Shown in pieces: positions 32,799 through 42,294 of a stretch of DNA of 64,000 nt (positions are counted from its first letter, which is position 1; each line of letters starts with the position of its first letter). The position numbers were made by a program, and so were the translations under genes. Origin of the DNA: Oidiodendron maius Zn (lineage: Eukaryota > Ascomycota > Leotiomycetes > Myxotrichaceae); assembly GCA_000827325.1 (NCBI GenBank), contig KN832879.1, positions 1,054,001-1,118,000 on the forward strand. Direction: 5' to 3'. Under the pieces are notes generated by a model that was not told the origin of the DNA, made no database searches, and was given only the letters and a program-made list of their open reading frames with translations.

Positions 32799-34416
32799 AT
32801 GGACCCCTTGGGATCTGGACCCTTTACGCAAGGTGGCGAAGACCGCGAGGCAAACACGTACGAAGAAGGGCAATACTCTCGAGGAGCGGTTGCTGATCCG
32901 GATCCAAGCTCTGGTCTAGGAGGCTATTTGCAGGCGGTTGACGAGAATTGCGTGCGAGAAAATGGCAAGAGAGCCGATATAATAGCGAAGGAGCAACAGG
33001 GGTGGAGGAGACTGATACGCAATTTCACTCCATCGTATGTAATTTTTGAACTAGCACCATTCTGCACTGCATGGAGACTTCTTGGGCCCTTCTTTTGCTT
33101 AAAATTCTTACTAACGTAAAAAGATGGTTCTCCGTCATAATGGGCACCGGTATCGTGTCAACTCTTCTACACAATCTCCCATATAACGGCATTTGGCTGT
33201 ACTGGATTTCCGTTGTCATATTCGCTTTGAATGTCTTCCTCTTCTGTGTCTTCCTCCTCATCTCAATTCTGCGATACGCAATATATCCAGAGATATGGGT
33301 TGTGATGATTCGCCATCCCGCACAGTCGCTGTTTCTTGGGACATTTCCCATGGGGCTCGCCACTATAATCAATATGATCGTCTTCGTCTGCGTTCCTGCT
33401 TGGGGGACCTGGGCTGTATATCTTGTAAGATCGATTAGAATGTACATCACAAAGGCCTATACTAACATGGGTAGGCTTGGGGATTATGGTGGTTTGATGC
33501 TGCAGTGTCTATTTTCACTTGTTTTTATCTTCCTTTCATGATGTAAGTGTTTACCAGTCCAGACTCGTGCTTTTCAATAGGGCTCCGCCGCTAACTTAGC
33601 TGACGATCAATAGCATGTACGTCCACAAGACCGAGCTCTCTGGCATGACTGCAGCATGGCTTCTTCCAATTGTCGCTCCGATCGTTGCGGCAGCTTCAGG
33701 AGGCGTAGTTGCAGAGTCCTTGCCAAATCCCCAGCACGTTCTTTGGACTGTCATTGTATCTTATGTTCTTTGGGGTACTGGCGTCCCTTTGGCAATGGTG
33801 GTCCTCGTCGTGTACTTCCAGAGACTTACAATGCATAAGCTCCCGCCTCGAGAAGTTATAGTCTCGGTTTTCTTGCCATTAGGGCCATTAGGTCAAGGAG
33901 GTTTTGCCTTAATGCAGCTGGGCAAGGTAGCACTGACAACATTTCCTGTAACCGACACTCTTGTGGTACCTTCTGGCCACGCGGGAGAAATCCTGTATGT
34001 TGTGGGTTGGATGATGGCACTTATTATGTGGGGCTTTGGACTTGTTTGGCTCTTTTTCGCTCTTGCAAGTATCACCCGTAGTAGGTTCCCTTTTAATATG
34101 GGTTGGTGGGGTTTCACATTCCCTCTGGGAGTGTTTACGGTGTCTACAACAACACTCGGGAAAGAGCTACCATCAAGATTTTTCAGTGTACTAGGCACGG
34201 TAAGTATAAGTAAAGAATCTAGTTGCACTCATTTGCTAATTATGTGGTTAGGTCTTCTCCGTTATGGTTACCCTACTGTGGATTGTAGTGGCGACTGGAA
34301 CTGTACAAAAAGCGATCTACGGGAATTTGATATTTGCCCCTTGTCTGAAAGATTTAGAAGGAAAGGAGGAACAAGGAGAAAAGCATTTCAAAAAATCTGC
34401 TAGGCATTCTGTGTGA
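32799..34416 (+). CDS. SSU1: Sulfite efflux pump (SSU1-like, TDT family)
   Basis: Five exons (32799-33034, 33124-33424, 33475-33542, 33614-34199, 34252-34416) encode 451 residues; all introns are in consistent phase. It belongs to the tellurite-resistance/dicarboxylate transporter family, whose fungal member Ssu1 exports sulfite across the plasma membrane. Splicing restores the signatures TPSWFSVIMGTGIVSTLLHN (first helix), AWGLWWFDAAVSIFTCFYLP, FLPLGPLGQGGFALMQLG and NMGWWGFTFPLGVFTVSTTT. About ten membrane helices lie between a charged N terminus and a Lys/Glu-rich C terminus. The N-terminal 75 residues are acidic and cytosolic. It shares its promoter region with a Zn2Cys6 regulator and lies close to SQR and persulfide dioxygenase, which together produce sulfite. 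That fits a sulfite-detoxification role. Confidence 0.92.
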
Positions 34417-34479
34417 GATTTCGAAAACTAGCGCTCCTCTCTCCTCTCTAAGATTGCATCTTCTGTTCCACGAATCAAT

Positions 34480-34860
34480 GAATTCATTGTGATGGCTGTA
34501 CAGTACAGTAGATTTTATTGATCAGGGCCTCAAGCTCGCATGACACATCCCTTAGGATTCAGGATATCCTTTAGGATCCAGGATTCAGAGGATTCATGTG
34601 AGTTAATAAGAGGTTGAAGAGGTCTATATAAAGGGGCCTTTACTCCAGTATAGCTATGCTTAATTAGTTGTCTCTGCATCACTCTCTTTACCTACTGCTT
34701 TCAGCATTCTGCTATGCCGAAAGCCTATAGTCAATATAACTGAGTTTCACCTTGATATCCAACTACAACCTGCGCATTAACCTGAACCTCTGCTCAAGAG
34801 ATTTCCTACAAAGGCAAGAAATATAACCTGTTCGTTTATAATTATAAAAATGGTGTTCTA
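34480..34860 (+). repeat. LTR-like fossil repeat, copy A
   Basis: An AT-rich block that shares ordered short matches (gttgtctctgcatcact, then gagtttcaccttgat, then a ccaactacaacctg-like end) with blocks near 39.2, 54.3, 54.6 and 59.4 kb. The layout resembles degraded solo LTRs. No internal coding region is attached. The copies are diverged, so the element looks old. The family is not determined. Confidence 0.5.
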
Positions 34861-34869
34861 TTAAAGGTC

Positions 34870-36540
34870 CTCAATTTCGAACCCACTATAGCTATGTGAG
34901 CAACACATTAGATAGAGTGATATCAGTATTTAGAAACGAGGTAAAAATTTGTTGTCAACTTACATCTCTATATTTACCTTCCATTTTTATCCGCGAAAAG
35001 CACTTAAAAATATCGTCTCGACAAAAAAGCATTTATAGAATTCTTTGCAGCCTCGCTCTCATCAGGGCAAATAACCTTCTTCAGTTCGTCCCTCACGATG
35101 GCCCAGCCGCCCATCTCATCCAAATGGAGGCTCACTATGAGCATGCCCAGATGGTTTTGAATTAGTGAATGATGGACCTTGTCTCGTACATCGCGGAGAT
35201 TGACCGATGTGATGGCACTTCCGACAGGAATGGAATTGAGAAAGAAACCCTGGCTATTCAGAGTCGGAATATGGAATCTGATCCCGCCAAAGTCCCGAAC
35301 TGCGAAGCCTTTTATAGCCAGAGTCTTTATGCAAATACGGGCAACTATATTCTGTCCATGAGCTTCGAGGCCAATTCCATATTCTAGAAGCGGTAGTATT
35401 GTAAGCTCTAACAGGGAGGACGCATAGCTAAAATTGACTTGTGTCTTAATAACGTTATATCTAAAAGGTTTAAGAGCAACGTGCTTCCTAAACCAAGCCA
35501 GCTTTTCCTCCAGAGTATCAAGACTGAAGATCGATTCCGCGTGGATTTTATCGCCATGGACTGTTGTCTGTGAAAGGGCAGAAGCAGGGATCAGAGACTC
35601 TCCTTGAAGGCGAGATTAGAGTGAACAACATGCACCTCAGAGAAGCGTGATAGGATTGATGGAAGCTGCTGCTTCAAAGCAGGAATGATAATTCTGTCAG
35701 CTGTCGATCCTGGTATATCCAAAGTTGCTAGAAGTTCTTGCAGTATCATTTCATAAGATTCTGTCACCCGAACTTGCAATCGCGGGACTGAGAGGAAGAG
35801 GATTGCAGGAGATAGCATGTCTCTCAAGTCTTCTGGTTCTACTGGCTTCAACGGCGACTGGGCATAGCATGTTTGATGTAACTGTAACTCAAATCAGCGA
35901 ATGTGAAGTAACTGAGCGGAGCATAATCGCGCTACCGGGTGAGTTGGATGGCCCCATATAAGAGATCTCTCCCAAGCTATTGATGGCGAGTAAATACTTA
36001 ACTGACATAGTTCTTCACCAAACTCCAGCCACGCTTCTGCTTTGTATCTTAGTTTCCCATGGATATAACAATCTGAAAATTTAGATGACTTTACCTTGAT
36101 TTGCTGCAGAATTCTGCACCTCTCGTTTGATAAGATCTATCGTGTTTTCTTAATATTATCTCAGAACCCACATTGCAGAGTCTCAAATATGACGCCGGAT
36201 CCAACTCGTCCCATGATCTATCGTAATATCCTTCACTCGATTCAAATATCACTGGAGGACTTAACTGATCTGGAGGGACTAGGGATATGATTCTGCCGTT
36301 TTCTTCCCTTACTGTGGCAGATGAAGAGAGATGTATCTTGGCCGTACAAACTCTATTGGCTATGCTTGATAACTTTAATGGCCGGAGGTATATCCATCGC
36401 AGACGATCAGTAGACTCTTCCTTTATGAATGCATTGCATAGGCCCTCATTGATGATGGTAGATAAGAGTCGTCTCGTCGTCTTGAAGAGAGCTTCCGCTT
36501 TTATTGACTTTTCTTTGTAACGAATTATCCTATCCGTGTA
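34870..36540 (-). pseudogene. IucA/IucC siderophore synthetase (NIS synthetase) remnant
   Basis: The minus strand carries almost the full length of an NRPS-independent siderophore synthetase, an enzyme family that joins citrate or similar acids to amines or alcohols to make iron chelators. Segments in order: TTRRLLSTIINEGLCNAFIK, DRLRWIYLRPLKLSSIANRV, KAEAWLEFGEELCQ, RSLIWGHPTHPVARLCSAQ (the family GHPTHP motif), FLSVPRLQVRVTESYEMILQ, EYGIGLEAHGQNIVARICIK, GFAVRDFGGIRFHI (HGQN and RDFGG motifs) and FSRIKMEGKYRD. There is no ATG in frame at the 5' end. A stop with a frame change occurs near 35590, and another near 35005. Some breaks could be introns, since a GTAAGT donor follows the last segment, but I judge the gene decayed. 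Confidence 0.75.
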
Positions 36541-36681
36541 TTACGAAAGGCATATCAAGAATTTTGCTATACCGATTCCAACAATCGTGATGCGAAAATG
36601 ATTACACTTTCCGTCATCGCGGACAGCGAGGTGCTCAATTCAGGTTGCTTGAAGAATCTAGTGGGGCCGCGCATAAGCTAT

Positions 36682-38619
36682 TCATCGAAGCTCAAAATTT
36701 TGCAGTTCAGTACTGCCAACCAGACTAGATGGCGTCCGTAAGCCCTCAACGAAACAGGTCCCAACAAGCACAAAGTGGGTGTCCTCTTTTCTTAGAATAA
36801 CAAGAAAGTGACAGCCCTTCAGTTTGCACACAATATCACCAGGCTGAGCCGAGGACGGCCCAATACCAATATAGTTATCGGTGGTCAGGAAGAATTTGCC
36901 ACATAGTGTTCGTGAAAGCGCGTTGCTAATCTTGATATAAGATGCAAAGTTATCCCACAATGCTTGGCTGGCATATTCCCAAGGGCCCGGGAGAGAGGTA
37001 CTCCCAAGGAACTGTTTTGAAAAGGTTGGGGCGAAATCTTGGTCTCCGGCCAGTCCCAACTTGGGCAAGTTCATTTGACACCTCTCGTCGAATTCCATCT
37101 GCGTATTCTCGCCCGCAGAGCAGAGCAGCCCCACAAAAGCCGCCCCAAGTCTGAAAAATGCGTCACTTGGAATCTGTATCTCCGCATCGTCGTTCAGTGG
37201 GTCTTCATTGTCCAAAACTAGCCGCAAAATTGCCTGCAAAAGAGGAATACCGGTGGGGTAAGGACGACCACCGTACCTAGTCAGGGAATAGAGGCAAAAT
37301 CTCCAAGTCCTTTGGATTAAGGAAACCGAGACATTCTTCGTCGGTTGCGGCTCAACTTCTTGAACTTCACTCAACTGCGTACCAGTGACATTCAGAATAA
37401 CCGACTCGGTCGTATCGACAATGAAATAGTTAGAGTCTTTATTGAGACCATCGTTCGAATAGACAGTCGGTGGAACGGCCCGATGTTGAGAAGATAGACT
37501 CCAATCTGGAACCCATGAGGGTAAACGGAATTTACTTCCTTGATCAATGCCAGCTTGATTAAGGGTGTAGGTCAAGCCAGACAGCTGTAAATATTTCAAA
37601 GCTGCTTCAATATATACGTCTCGAACAGGCTTGGCATAATCAGGTATCAAATCTACCTGGGTGAGACCCAATAGCCCGTATACTTTGTCCCTCGGATCAG
37701 TCGCCTGGAGTTCCCTGCAGATATCTAAGACACGAAGGCCAATTCCTGCTATATCAGAGTTTGGCGTGTGCCACATATTCCGGAAGAGCTGGCTTTTGAC
37801 AATTGGGCGAGCATTGAATATGCTTTGAGAGGCAAATAATCGCCATAGTCGAGGCTTGATATATGAAGGTCCCTTTCTTTCCTTACTCCCGATGCTCTTT
37901 GCCCATTTAACAACGTTCAATATATCCTCCCATGATACTATCTCAGGGCCACACATAATCAGGATCTCTTTCGCGAGGACCGTCTCTTGTATGACCCATG
38001 TGCGCTTCCAATAGTCCCGGTCCCATATACGGTCAAATGCATCCCATATAGTTGAAAGATCGGACTTTTCCTCGAGCAGAGTTGGATATCTTTGCAACCA
38101 GTCAAAGTGGTCGTCATCCTGGCCAAGGCTTGCCACTTCCTTGGCCATGGACTTTAATATAGATAGTGCTTCTACGCACCGATCGATATCGGATCCAATC
38201 CATGAGACAACTTTCAGAGCATCGCGATAAATGTCCCCCATCAGTTGGACTTGGGAAGCCCGCTCGGAAATGTCATGTTGATTTATGCATATTGCATCCA
38301 CCCAAAGGTATGATTTTGATGGTGCCATTGCATCGCGAAGCTGTCGAAGAGCCACCGCCAGGTTGATTGTCACCCTCAGCCATACGGCATTGACAAGAAT
38401 ATTTTCAGTAATGGTATTATCTCCCCAGACGTAAGAGAGTGCGAAGTATCGGTGACGATGATTCAATGAAAAGATTTTCATAGAACATTCGATAGTTGAA
38501 TTGGCCAAGTCAGGATCATTGGATGCTTCAATGATGATAAATCTGACTTGTCGAAGGGTTTGGCTGAGAGGGCAATAGAGCGTAGGCTGTATTTGCGTTG
38601 CCATTAGGTTATTGTCCAT
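36682..38619 (-). CDS. HET-domain protein (heterokaryon incompatibility)
   Basis: A single-exon protein of 645 residues with an N-terminal HET domain (PF06985) at about residues 55-215. Diagnostic blocks are HRYFALSYVWGD, YLWVDAICINQHDISERASQ and VQLMGDIYRDALKVVSWIG, which are the three conserved HET motifs. The rest (DPRDKVYGLLGLTQVDLIPD, then VYIEAALKYLQ) matches the usual extension of these proteins, ending in a domain of unknown function (PGDIVCKLKGCHFLVILR). HET proteins trigger cell death on fusion of incompatible hyphae and are abundant in variable chromosome regions. No adjacent partner gene (such as a lipase- or NLR-type het gene) is visible. Confidence 0.92.
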   Translation of the reverse strand: MDNNLMATQIQPTLYCPLSQTLRQVRFIIIEASNDPDLANSTIECSMKIFSLNHRHRYFALSYVWGDNTITENILVNAVWLRVTINLAVALRQLRDAMAPSKSYLWVDAICINQHDISERASQVQLMGDIYRDALKVVSWIGSDIDRCVEALSILKSMAKEVASLGQDDDHFDWLQRYPTLLEEKSDLSTIWDAFDRIWDRDYWKRTWVIQETVLAKEILIMCGPEIVSWEDILNVVKWAKSIGSKERKGPSYIKPRLWRLFASQSIFNARPIVKSQLFRNMWHTPNSDIAGIGLRVLDICRELQATDPRDKVYGLLGLTQVDLIPDYAKPVRDVYIEAALKYLQLSGLTYTLNQAGIDQGSKFRLPSWVPDWSLSSQHRAVPPTVYSNDGLNKDSNYFIVDTTESVILNVTGTQLSEVQEVEPQPTKNVSVSLIQRTWRFCLYSLTRYGGRPYPTGIPLLQAILRLVLDNEDPLNDDAEIQIPSDAFFRLGAAFVGLLCSAGENTQMEFDERCQMNLPKLGLAGDQDFAPTFSKQFLGSTSLPGPWEYASQALWDNFASYIKISNALSRTLCGKFFLTTDNYIGIGPSSAQPGDIVCKLKGCHFLVILRKEDTHFVLVGTCFVEGLRTPSSLVGSTELQNFELR

Positions 38620-39160
38620 AGTCGTAACTCATGCGAAGCTAGATTGCAAGCTGGTAAAGCGCGAACTTTCAGGACACAAAAATCGATGTCGTTCGTCCTA
38701 TTACAGAACATTTTGCCCAGCCGAAAGTAATCTCTGATTATGTTGCTGGCCAGGTGACCTGCTTATGACGCTTGTGGCTTCTCAGCTGCAAGCCACATAA
38801 ATCAGCCTGCGACGAAAGTCATTCCGTAAAGGAGAATAAGGTGCAGCTTATCTTGGAGAGTGAGGTATGCAGTGCGGAGGCTGAAGCCTACGATACCGGT
38901 CAACATACAGTATGTCTATTGCACAGTTGAAGTGATTTATATTATTGTAGGTTTGGGTAGACAAGAGGAACTTAAGGTCCCTCCTTGTCCAGCCCTTCAC
39001 CTACACCTCCCTCGGAATATATATATCTTGTGAGAGCGATAATATCTTCGTATTTATATTGCCAAGCTGAAATATATATAAAGGGCATCCACGGTCGCTG
39101 AAAGGGGGACTGCTGCGTATCCGCCACGCGCAGTTACGAATTTTATTACAATTTTACCGA
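38620..39160. other. Promoter of HET gene and AT-rich flank
   Basis: About 540 bases with no gene. AT-rich simple-sequence patches (atatatatcttg, atatatataaag) appear at about 39017-39082. Confidence 0.45.
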
Positions 39161-39164
39161 GATT

Positions 39165-39420
39165 ACTAGTTATTGACTAGGTCCTAGGGCTTCAGGCACA
39201 TTTACACATCTGCCTATTAGGCTGCTTACCGGTGCCTATAAGGTAACCAGGTGGGAGCCTATTTGGTGACTCAATTGAGTGCATAGTATTGAGCATAAAA
39301 GGCTCTAGTTCTCCTGAATCTCTTCTTACTTTAGTTGTCTCTGCATCACTTAATATAACACTGAGTTTCACCTTGATTCCTGACTACAACCTGTGCACCC
39401 ATATTGCCTCAGTTCAAGAC
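39165..39420 (+). repeat. LTR-like fossil repeat, copy B
   Basis: It shares with copy A the order gttgtctctgcatcact, actgagtttcaccttgatt, actacaacctgtgca. Upstream it has agcctatttggtgactc and ctctagttctcct, also seen in the copy near 59.4 kb. It is degraded, with no coding part. Confidence 0.5.
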
Positions 39421-39822
39421 TAGTTATAACCACACTGCCGCTGACCAAGATCTTTGATCGCTTAATTAGAGGAGGTATCAGCCCATATAGCGATATCATA
39501 TAATATAGCGCGCCCTGACCGCCATAAGACTGCAAATAACGTTTTAGCATTATAATAAAATCTGTATATTATATCTAATATTTTTATGAGTTTAAAGAAT
39601 GGAAAAAGCTTGATGGTAATGTTACAAGTTAAAGGGTCTATTATAGCGTTAAAGGAAGGCCCTCTATAAATTTAAAAAGGCGGCAACGATGCGGTAATAA
39701 TTTTCGAAATTAACATGTCAGAAGTATTCAGGAGAGGTATATAATATAACTGAAATAAAAATAAATAGACAATTTTATATGTTTACAGATTTTTATTCGC
39801 TTGAACTCGAAGTACCTACATT

Positions 39823-40513
39823 TTGTCTCGTGACGCAGGGATAGATGTTACATCAAAACGCAGCGGAGTCCCTCTGACTACCCTATATCATCGTCATCAT
39901 GGGCGGCGCTCGAAAGAACAGAAGGCCCAAAGCCAACAGTATCTCACTCCGCCGGAGGAGAAAGCCCTCGAAAACCGAAGCCGCCCGCCCAATCAACTGT
40001 TCCGAGGGCCAATGAGATAGAGGTAGGTGCGCTTCATCAAGACGACGTCCCACCAACGCCTGTAACGCCAGCATCAGTAGAGGGTCTAGTGTCGCTACAG
40101 AATCGGATCGAACAGGATGCTCATACACTGAATGAGGCGAGTACACAGCGGCTAGAGAGGCATGTACAGAAGCTTGTCCATGCCGCCCAGGTATCCTTTG
40201 CCGAGCGTGCCTCCCCCGTGCCGAACGTGCCCTTCTCGATAATCGAAATCAGATGTTAACCAGAATGAATAACAAGGCTAAAGTTCGCCGATCAACCAGG
40301 TCAGTCGTACTAGGAAAGGCGAAGGTGATGAGCTTTGAGGACATCGAGGCGGCACGAGCAGCGCGTGCTGCGAAGGATGCCATCAAGGGCAAGGGGAAGC
40401 GTGGTCGGAAGCGTAAGAGTGCTGCGCAAGAGGCAGATGAGCCAGAGCCAGAAGTGGCGCCGATAATCGATGTGCCAGTGCCATGGAAGGCGCCAGTCGC
40501 GCGGATGATATGA
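39823..40513 (+). mobile_element. Pogo/Fot1-like DNA transposon, internally deleted
   Basis: The left part encodes the N-terminal DNA-binding region of a fungal pogo-type transposase (SGVPLTTLYHRHHGRRSKEQ, then KAQSQQYLTPPEEKAL). At about 39970-39980 the sequence jumps directly to the C-terminal tail of such proteins (PRANEIEVGALHQDDVPPTP, RIEQDAHTLNEASTQRLERH and, after a small insertion, RMNNKAKVRRSTRSVVLGKA and GKGKRGRKRKSAAQEADEP). The DDE catalytic domain between them, normally about 250-300 residues, is gone. The three segments are in different frames. I could not define terminal inverted repeats, so the true ends are unknown. The element cannot move itself but might be mobilised in trans if its ends survive. 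Confidence 0.75.
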
Positions 40514-41195
40514 GACTGTTGCACGAAAGAATAGAGAATCGTTTCTCATTTCCTATAGTTCGGATTTGGTTTTTAGATACAACTAATGTTCGTAGCGTTT
40601 GGGCATAATAGAAGATGGAATTATGGTTTGCCTGCAAGTCATTAGTAGAGTAGTCTTTGTAATAGGCACGACTAGATTTGTTCCACAAAGTCATGTAGAT
40701 CTAGAATTTGGCACAGAAATAATATAGAAAATGGGTATGTGCTAAATTGGACTTTCAAAGTTGGCTTAAAATTACATTAAAATCGGCTTTAGTTCGATTC
40801 AGCCACAGATTTATGAATGTAATAGATCTTCATCACAGTTAATGAGCTGTATCCTCATATTCTGAAGGCAGTATATCGAATGTCCGCCAGAGATATTTCA
40901 TTGCTGGAGTTGGGCTTTTGAGCAGCCCAGTCTGTTGGGGAATCTAATAAATCCAAGTAAAAGGTTACTACGATGTGAATATGAGTAGTAAGGTAATGTC
41001 GGCTTTATCCAGAATGATGTCTAGGAGCGATGAGTAACTTTAAAATCAACCTCTCCCATGAGGACTTGTTGATTTGGGTATCACGAAAGTCGCGCCATCA
41101 TATGGATATGCTACCTTATATTAGTCCTCTCTTGGCAAAATATTGTCGAACAGGACAGTATTTGCATTAGAATTACGATAATTCTTCGAATTTAT
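40514..41195. other. Intergenic, nothing recognised
   Basis: About 680 AT-rich bases following the transposon fragment. They may include its 3' end. No gene is seen. Confidence 0.4.
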
Positions 41196-41506
41196 TCACA
41201 TCAGACCTCCATAGGTCTGTCCCTGCTTTTCCAATTTCTCGTCTTCCTTCATGTAACCTTTGAACTCCTCCTTGTCCTCCGTAATGTCATCTTCCAGCCT
41301 GTTAATCTCGCTCTCTTTATTTTGCGGCTTATTCATGGTAGGTGGTTGATTATTCCCCCCTCCCTGTTTGTTCCCGTCCTCATGGTGCTTATGATGGAAA
41401 AGTTTATCCACAAAACTCTCCTTCTGTCCCGAAGATTGTGAATCTAGAGATCATAAATTCTGATTCCGTTTCTAATATTTAGCACTGGAGACATACTCTC
41501 TGCCAT
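41196..41506 (-). CDS. Small hydrophilic protein, 85 residues
   Basis: Two exons: a 10-nt first exon (41497-41506, MAE plus one base) and 41196-41443. The 53-bp intron has donor GTATGT and acceptor TCTAG, and joining restores a smooth frame MAENSQSSGQKESFVDKLFH. The protein is almost entirely polar, rich in Lys, Glu, Asp, Gln and Asn, with no hydrophobic core, and resembles small stress-linked hydrophilic proteins of fungi (SGQKESFLDK-type N terminus). It is probably intrinsically disordered. The function is unknown. Without the tiny exon the frame would start at an internal GTG, which makes the split model more convincing. Confidence 0.65.
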
Positions 41507-42294
41507 GATGATGATAATTTCCTAGTGGAGAACCAGATATTTGGTATAAACGGATGGTATTGGCTTTTTAATCCTTCATAATGTTCGAGTAAGACTTAGG
41601 AGAAGTAGCTCAGCGCAGACTTATATATGTGAAAAGGCGGGCGGGTAGACACGGAGTCGGTGCATCATCTTGGGATCGGGTGTAGACAGTTTAAGTGAGA
41701 AGCAGAAGTATCACCATATCAGGAATAAGTGCCGCGCGAGACGATCAGCGACTCCGGACTAGGAACCACATGTCTATACTAGGAATACGTTCAAATCCCT
41801 ATTCCTCCCCTTATTCGCGAAAAGGAGTCTGCAATCTACACTGGGCGGCCGTAAGGCGGGAAGTTCGGGTCGACAATAATTATTCTACGTCATCGACCGA
41901 GGTCGCCATCTCGCTCTTACGGTCCAGACTTCTCGCGCGAGAAATGTATGCAAAGACGCCTCAAACAATAATCATCATATAGTCCCCAACAGAATTTCCT
42001 GTACTAGTAAGGACCCGGTAAAAGGGTGAGACACGCCAATAAGGCAGAGTAAAACGTGCGGGTGCCAAGACTGTCTCGCAGCTCGCTGGAAATCAAGCTC
42101 ACTTCCGATTGTCTCATCTGAATTCCTGTCAGGCCACAATGAGATCTCCACATATAATATGCCGCACTATTAATATACCATGACGCTGTTTAACTACCTG
42201 CCCCTGATGCCCCTCCCCTCACAAATTCCACGTCTCTATCCCATCTTTCGTTGCCGGTTGCTTTCTTCTACTCATTGTCCAACAAGAGGATAAG
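41507..42294. other. Divergent intergenic region, small protein / sulfite oxidase
   Basis: About 790 bases upstream of both the small hydrophilic protein and sulfite oxidase genes. A 95-codon frame at 41695-41982 has random composition. A TATA-like box is not obvious near the sulfite oxidase start. Confidence 0.4.
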
